Shown: one piece after another, positions 58,389-64,000 of the stretch
Layout of the letters: every line of letters starts with the position of its first letter
Numbering within the stretch: the stretch's first letter is position 1
Assembly (NCBI RefSeq): GCF_030936135.1
Contig: NC_082598.1
Location: 29,196,687-29,260,686 of the forward strand
Length of the DNA stretch: 64,000 bases
From: Gavia stellata
Taxonomy: Eukaryota > Chordata > Aves > Gaviiformes > Gaviidae
Direction: 5' to 3'
Made by a program: the position numbers and the translations under genes
The notes under the pieces: model-generated
Told to the model about the DNA's origin: nothing
Databases searched by the model: none
The model's input: only the letters and a program-made list of their open reading frames with translations

Positions 58389-60258
58389 TTTATTAATAAT
58401 GCTCTCTAGAGCGCTGTCTAGTATGTTAGGCATATTAAAGGAGAAGATACGGAAATAAGAGGTAAACCTTCACTAAAACAATAGTCAGATTTATGTAGAT
58501 TAGTTGCAACATGATTAATAGTACCTGAAATGTCCATTAGTTAGCTCTTTTAATGCATGTTTCCACATATGGCAGTCATGGTATTTCACAAGGCCCTGCC
58601 ATGTTGTCATGGGGGTATGCCAGAGGTAGCAGAGAAGGTAACTATATGCCTTAGGCTGGATTCACAGCGGACCAGGCACAGCACTGAAAATACACAAATT
58701 TTAAACACATTGCTCCCCGGTGAAATTCATCCTGTAATCCTCAGGTTCCTGACTCCTCCTACTCCGGCCTCCCAAAAGCTGTGAGCTGCACAGGATGTCA
58801 CCTACAGCAACAGCTGATCAGACACACCTCCCCTCTACACCACAAAGAGGTGCCAAGCTCCATTATAATTTTTTTTCAACCAGACTCTCTTGGAGTCAAG
58901 GCTTAGCCTCTTGCCTACTGCGCAGAGCATTCCGCCATCTGGCTACCAAGCACTTGAGTAGCGCTCTTTGAGCCTTCGCTGACGAAGCTGTTGTACTTTG
59001 CTAAACATATTTCTAATATTCATTTGAACAGAAGCTGGAATCCAAGTCTTCTGTCACTCAGATTTCTTTCTGCCTTTTTTCTTTCTCCCAATTGTTTCAT
59101 CTTGCTAAGCAAAATGAAACTTTTAATGCAAGATACTAGAAGAGACCTATCAAAAAATACCCAGTTTCCCAGTATTTGGCATACTGCTCACACTCCATCC
59201 TTTGCACTTTAAATCTGCATTTTCCATATCTCACCAGATGTTCAAAGTAGCTGACTGTAGGTGGGGAAACCATTGCAGTGGCATTGCCAACCCTGTTATG
59301 TTTTTAGAGGTCTGGAGATGTTCAGTGCACACTTTATAGGCTGTGAACACACTATACAAAATGGGGAAAAAAGCCAGTGGAGCATAGGTTGGATGAATGT
59401 GCTGATCGGTGTAGTGCTGTCAAGGCATGGGTGTTTCCTGGACTCATTAAGACAGTGGAAGCTTCAGAAAATTAAGTGGTAGAAACTGTCCAAAGAGTCT
59501 GAACAACTAAACTTTGGTCTCAGGTGCCTCAAGTGGTAGTTATGGGTCTGTTGGCCTACTGGTCCCTCCATCACCCGGCAGAGATGCCCAAGCTGGCTCT
59601 GGGAACAGAAGCTGTGCAGTCAGGATGGTACAGGGTTATGCCCAAGCAAGTTGGCCACCCTGAGGGACAGAATGTGTTAGGTCAGGCGCACCAGCAGCAC
59701 ACGGCTACGCAGCTTCGGAGACCTGCATGTGTACTTTGGTGTGCCCTGTGCCACACGGACGTACAAACTCGTCGATCTCTCCCACACCGTCCCGCGTGTG
59801 TTGCGGCCATGCCTGGTGTGAATATACGTCTTGTCAGTGCTGTCTGAATGCACCGAGTTCATTCCTCATGACAACAAGTGAGTGAAAATGCATGTTCTAC
59901 TAATTGAATAGTATTAAAATAGGTTATCTAAAAAGGTTTTTCTAGTCTATGCTACTGCTTAGTTTGAATAGCTGAAAGGCAGAAAGTGGCTGATTCTTTT
60001 CTTTTAAGCCTTGGTGCTTGGAATAGCACCACAACACAGTTAAAAGAAAAGTCAAAGGGATTATTAATTCTACCCCAAAGTATATTCACCAGCAGAGGGT
60101 TTATCGTTAACATACACTGCATATTCCATAGCTCCACAACAAGCATAAATAGAGCTTGAAACTCCTTTTCATAGAGTTTCTGGACTGCAAAATCTTCAGT
60201 GTTGAAGTGCTGATTCCTTTTTTCTTTTGTCTGTCAGCACAACTCTTACCATCTGGAG
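58389..60258 (-). other. CORIN: CORIN 3' UTR (inferred)
   Basis: Sequence downstream of the CORIN stop on the minus strand. The plus-strand tttatt at 58389-58394 is AATAAA on the minus strand, about 1.9 kb after the stop, and is a plausible end of the transcript. Other signals are possible, including one at 57315-57320. A tRNA-like SINE remnant lies at 58869-58947. A CpG-richer patch lies at about 59640-59850. Confidence 0.4.
58869..58947 (-). repeat. Degenerate tRNA-derived SINE-like element
   Basis: On the minus strand a near A-box (tagccagatgg, plus 58935-58945) is followed at tRNA-like distance by a near B-box (gccttgactcc, plus 58892-58902). An A8 tract follows (plus 58869-58876). The general pattern resembles tRNA-derived SINE heads of amniotes. 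It is too degenerate to name the family or to be a working tRNA. Confidence 0.4.
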
Positions 60259-60441
60259 TTAGTTTAGCAGAAAGGTGTGGATGTATATTTGTCTTTCAAT
60301 CCACTCAATAAAATGTGACACATTACTGTAAACTCCAGGTCCCAAAACCTTGGAAAAGCAGACAGAGCCCCAAGATGTTAAACCAAACAAAGTCCAGCGC
60401 CCTGCAGGTTGCTCACACACAAGCGGTCCTCCACTGTCACC
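60259..60441 (-). CDS. CORIN: CORIN last exon, catalytic Ser
   Basis: The minus-strand acceptor is ttgcag|gg (exon begins at 60441), with TAA at 60261-60259. Sixty residues: [20 protein letters not shown] then [20 protein letters not shown] and [20 protein letters not shown]. It carries the nucleophile Ser in GDSGG and the SWG substrate-binding strand. Confidence 0.96.
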   Translation of the reverse strand, partial: GDSGGPLVCEQPAGRWTLFGLTSWGSVCFSKVLGPGVYSNVSHFIEWIERQIYIHTFLLN

Positions 60442-62230
60442 CTGCAACATGAAACAAAAAAAATCAGTCTATAGGGGCTACACATGGCCAGCAGTCGTAT
60501 GGTTAAAGCTATGTCTCAGTTCCTACAGCGATTTGCCTTTACTAAGTAACTCAGCTGTAAAAACCTGCTGCTCTGCTGAACTATGTAGCAGCACACAGCG
60601 TTACCAGTATTTATTCCCTGTTTGTACAAAAAATTACCTGCAAAAGGCTTGTACAAATATAAAAAAATCAGTCTAATAGTCAACTAATACAGAAAAACCT
60701 TAAAGTCTTCAAGCAGCATTTCATTATCGTAAACTGAAGTTGATTACACCAATAATAATAAAAGCTGGGTTAAAATAGGTAAATAACTGTTGTCATTCCT
60801 ATAGTAGATGAAGTATGCTATACCTAATAAACATCATAGTACTTCGATTTCTAAAAGCAAGTCTGGCTGTGAGTTTCTCCTTAAAGAGAAGCCTACCATG
60901 CAAGAGTCCACAGTTCCAGACTCATAGCCAGCACACAGCATCCTGCTGGTGATGGTTTTCATGTCAAAGTATGACTGGCATCGTTCCAAGGAAATGATGC
61001 GAACCTCTCCTTCTTGAAGCTTGAAAGGCACTGAGAAACAGAATTAAGCATTAAACTACACACACAAACACAGAAATACTTAGCTATGATGGCTCTTTGA
61101 GGTATGATAAATATTTGCATTAGGGTGGCTTATAAATGTTACTTTTTTATATATATATTAAACATCAGGAGGGAAGAATCCCCCTTTCACACAAAGCTAA
61201 GGTGAAAGCAGGTGGCTTTTTTTGCACTGCTGCACTGCAGGATTCATGACTGTCATGCTCCTGAGTCAGGAGTGTACATGTTGCATTCTGGAAAAGGACC
61301 ACACAGATGGGGACTGGTGCAACACTTGCTGTGTATCGTGCATTCGCACTGACTTATCGTGCATTCACACTGACAGACTGAGGAGGGAGAGCACCTTTAC
61401 AGGTGCAGTGGCCACAGAACAAGAAAACACACTAACGTTCTGTTCAGAGAGACAGAAACAACACTTGTGATTATGCCTGGATGGAATAAATCGTATCACA
61501 AGTCCAAAGTGTGACGCAAAGCATTGATTCAAGAAAGTGTTCATTCAGCCTGTATGCCAACACTCAGTGCCTTCCGCTTTCACTGAACTAAGAATGTTGC
61601 ACCCCCACTGATGATCTGGTACCTTCTCAATACAGTTCTGAATACAACCTAAACCAGTAAAACGATAACCAGTTCAGGTGACTTTCTTGACAGGAGTTTC
61701 TAGATCCTCAGCATTTTTTAAAATCAAGCCACTTGTCTAAATAAGGATTAAGGACCATAAATTCAGGCTGCTGATTTGAAAAAGCTAGGCTCTAGACACA
61801 GCTAGAATCCTTCATGAATAGTTACAGTTCTCTGCTATTTAATAAGGTCCAGTAATAGTACAAACGGATCAAGCTTTGCAATGGGATCACTTATTTGATT
61901 AACTCAGTAGAAGGTTAACATGTTTTTCCAAGAAATTTTCCAGAAATACTCATCTTACTTTTGTTGCCCATGTGTCCCCAGCCTGTGATGTAGCAGTAGG
62001 TGTCTGGCTGAACCAACTGGTCCTTGCTGGGCAAACAGACAGGTCTAACATAGCTTGTCTCGTTGATATCCTCATCCAGTTCCACAACGCTGATATCATA
62101 GTCTACGACTGCTCTGTTGTAGCGTGGATGGAGGATAATGGTCTTCACTAGTCGGGTCTGCATGAAGCTTGATGGATGATCAAGATTGCTAATCCCAAAC
62201 ACTACTTTCCAAACAGCTGCATTTTCTCTC
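60259..62230 (-). CDS. CORIN: CORIN, 3' part (last three coding exons)
   Basis: Three minus-strand exons (61959-62230, 60897-61030, 60259-60441) join in frame. They encode about 195 residues of the C-terminal trypsin-like domain of corin, from [19 protein letters not shown] to the stop after [10 protein letters not shown]. Corin is a type II transmembrane serine protease that activates pro-atrial natriuretic peptide on cardiomyocytes. Seen here are the catalytic Asp in [17 protein letters not shown], the Asp of the specificity pocket in TVDSCM, and the catalytic Ser in GDSGGPL. The His exon (VAHC) and all upstream domains are not in the window, or at least I could not find them up to 64000. 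Similarity to human corin is very high across all three exons. Confidence 0.95.
60442..60896 (-). other. CORIN: CORIN intron between last two exons
   Basis: 455 bp, minus-strand GT (60896-60895) to AG. Nothing recognised inside. Confidence 0.85.
60897..61030 (-). CDS. CORIN: CORIN penultimate coding exon
   Basis: The minus-strand acceptor is ttctcag|tg at 61030 and the donor atg|gtaggc at 60897. With the single A carried from the previous exon it reads [45 protein letters not shown]: 45 residues in phase. The Asp in VDSC sits at the base of the S1 pocket and sets Arg/Lys specificity in trypsin-like enzymes. Confidence 0.96.
61031..61958 (-). other. CORIN: CORIN intron with 21-bp tandem repeat
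   Basis: 928 bp, minus-strand GT (61958-61957) to AG. It holds two tandem copies of a 21-bp unit (61334-61375, listed) and a (TA)n-type tract near 61148-61160. Confidence 0.85.
61334..61375. repeat. 21-bp tandem duplication
   Basis: tatcgtgcattcgcactgac at 61334-61353 plus one base is followed directly by tatcgtgcattcacactgac at 61355-61374 plus one base. Within the first 20 bases the copies differ at one CpG (cg to ca); the last base also differs (t versus a). Confidence 0.85.
61959..62230 (-). CDS. CORIN: CORIN exon with catalytic Asp
   Basis: The minus-strand acceptor is acaaag|ga at 62230 and the donor aaaa|gtaaga at 61959. It encodes [80 protein letters not shown] and [10 protein letters not shown]. 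The Asp of DYDIS is the charge-relay residue. The Cys in VCLP is the one expected to bridge to the protease propeptide. Confidence 0.95.
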
Positions 62231-64000
62231 CTTTGTAAAAAAGAAAAAAATGGGAAATTTCAATCAAGAGCTTTCTTTTAAGCTAAAACACCAGAGAATT
62301 TTTTCTCCCTGACTTTTTGCACATTGCACTTTGCAAAGCATTGCACATACAAATGCAATACAAAGAAAAGACAAATATTTGGGCATCATTACTTCCAGCT
62401 AAGATCTGGGCAACAAAAGACAATCCTTCCCATTTCCTTCCTGTCTGTTACCAAACAAATTAAATCTCACACCTTCATAAGATATGTAACCTTCTATCAG
62501 TTGCTGTATTAAATGCCAAACGCTCTCAAAATCATCCCTTGGATCCTGCCCGTCTTAGGTGCTCACACGCTCGCTGGTGGGCATGTACAAATTCCTCTGG
62601 GGTGACAATATTGTTCAGTAGTACGCTGTTGACAGCGGTAAGTCTAGCTGAAAACCCAAAGGAGTCTCAAAGAAGCAATTCTATTATGAAAATTAAGTCT
62701 TTTATGGTAGCCATGGGAAAAGTCCCTTATTTATTTGGCATTCAGCCTGCCTAAGCACACTTCCTATGCCTAAGACCAAAGGTTACTTTGACTCTTACAA
62801 TTGTTTAAGACTCTTTTGGTAAATATACAAGATCACAAAAAAAGGATGCATATGGTACAAGTGGGAAGACTGAACTAGTGTCTGTTGAAACACATGAGAA
62901 AAACAGGCTAAGAGCGTGTAATCTCTTGACCATAACTGGTCACAGCATAAGTCACAGGTTCCTAATTAGTCTGTGATTCTAAAAGCCCTCAAAAAAGTCA
63001 GCATTTTTCACAACTGATGAAAGACAGTTCCATGTAACTAGGCACCTTTGACAAGATCGAAGCTTAATCAAAGCAGTGTAAATCAAAGCATGCAAAATTT
63101 CAGCTTTTTCACAATACTCAACAGTATTGTAATTTCTGTAATTTGTGAAGAGATTTGGTTGCTAAATAAAGGCTATTTTTATCTTGAGTTGCATCAAAAT
63201 TCTGATACTTCAGACTATAATGAGCATTTCACCATCACGATCAGTTTGCGAGTTTTTCCATAAAGTTACAAGATTAAGTGCTAAGAATATTCATATGCTA
63301 TTGTGTTTATGAACATTGTAAAAAAGCATTGCTCAGAGCAATGAGCAGTCACAGCCAGAATGTATTGTTCTACAGTTCAAGAAAAAAACCTTAATGTCTT
63401 GGATGCTTTGGTATAATGCATTTCAAAACAATATTGACAAAACTCTGGGGACTATACTAACAAAACTAGCAAAGGACACGATGTTTAATGTAGCCCTTTC
63501 CATTTATGCCCTCTACAAGTATTCGTGACTATTTGCATTAATGTTTTCTGCTGCATTATTGTTATATAGTCCTCATGTTTTGTACCACAAACTTCACATG
63601 AACTTCATAAAACACTTCACAAAATGGAGCATTTTGTCTAAAGCACCAGAGCAATTTAAAAGACATTTTAATTGTTCACTTATGTGGTTGGTTTGGTAAA
63701 TTTTTGAAATACTTTATATCGCGAAAGCTTCATGGCATCAAGAATGATCTTGCTGTTGCTGTATCAAGCTGTACAAATGAAGAATTTAAATATTTCAGGC
63801 TGCTGGGAACATACCCTCAAATCTATTTAGAGAAGCAGAAGAGAAGAAAGTTCATATAACTCCTCAATGAATTATTAAACCAAAATATCTTAGTACTTTA
63901 AGGCATTTAGAATACAAATGCGAAAGAGACCTTTTACACGTAATGCCCTGAGCTCACATAGATATTATATAGCCCTAAATGAGGGGTAAATGAACAGCCT
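62231..64000 (-). other. CORIN: CORIN intron (continues past window end)
   Basis: AT-rich sequence with no match to the expected upstream exon (the ...WVLTVAHCFEG segment). An exon-like minus-strand stretch at 62536-62646 is described under findings. Otherwise nothing recognised to the end of the window. Confidence 0.6.

Noticed and set aside
63320..63365. Minus-strand words resembling the serine-protease His motif (ILAVTAHCSE)
   Set aside because: The frame is closed by a stop ten codons before it. There is no acceptor or donor at the required places, and the flanks do not match corin. The true His exon should end in FEG followed by a donor in the right phase, which is absent.
1..64000. CRISPR arrays, operons, prophage or bacterial mobile elements
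   Set aside because: The window is an intron-rich vertebrate locus; no regularly spaced direct repeats or compact gene clusters were seen.

Overview
The window is vertebrate nuclear DNA, almost certainly from a bird. Its genes are split into short exons with GT-AG introns, and it carries several CR1 LINE fragments, one long and with the avian-type 3' end (repeats of ttctatgat). It also has a solo endogenous retrovirus LTR of a type common in neoavian birds. The species cannot be fixed from the sequence alone.

Layout. (1) About 1-1250 is a CpG island with GC boxes and two good splice donors (354 and 539). I read it as the promoter and untranslated first exon of the plus-strand gene. (2) 13167-53090 holds the complete coding part of a class-5 P4-ATPase that I identify as ATP10D. 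There are 22 coding exons, 4248 nt including the stop, giving 1415 residues. Exon phases match at every junction, and all catalytic P-type ATPase motifs are intact (DGET, PISL, DKTGT, KGAD, TGD, GDGANDV). (3) About 53.1-60.2 kb is the ATP10D 3' UTR and the spacer between two convergent genes. (4) 60259-62230 on the minus strand holds the last three coding exons of CORIN, the atrial natriuretic peptide-converting serine protease. They carry the catalytic Asp and Ser. The rest of CORIN, including the catalytic His, lies beyond base 64000, or at least I could not find it here. ATP10D(+)/CORIN(-) in tail-to-tail order is the arrangement I recall from human 4p12.

Mobile DNA: a 5'-truncated, frameshifted CR1 (about 5527-6905) and a solo LTR (about 7215-7833) lie in intron 1. 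CR1 remnants lie in introns 3, 9 and 19 and in the 3' flank. A tRNA-like SINE remnant lies near 58.9 kb.

The two genes are not a pathway unit. ATP10D is a membrane lipid flippase that in mammals needs a CDC50 subunit, and CORIN is a cell-surface protease of heart muscle. I found no undescribed system. The best leads are regulatory or structural: the sense-oriented LTR between promoter and first coding exon, a 10-codon upstream ORF, a NAGNAG acceptor at exon 13, a 27-bp palindrome beside a CA repeat, and an exon-like minus-strand segment at 62.5 kb.
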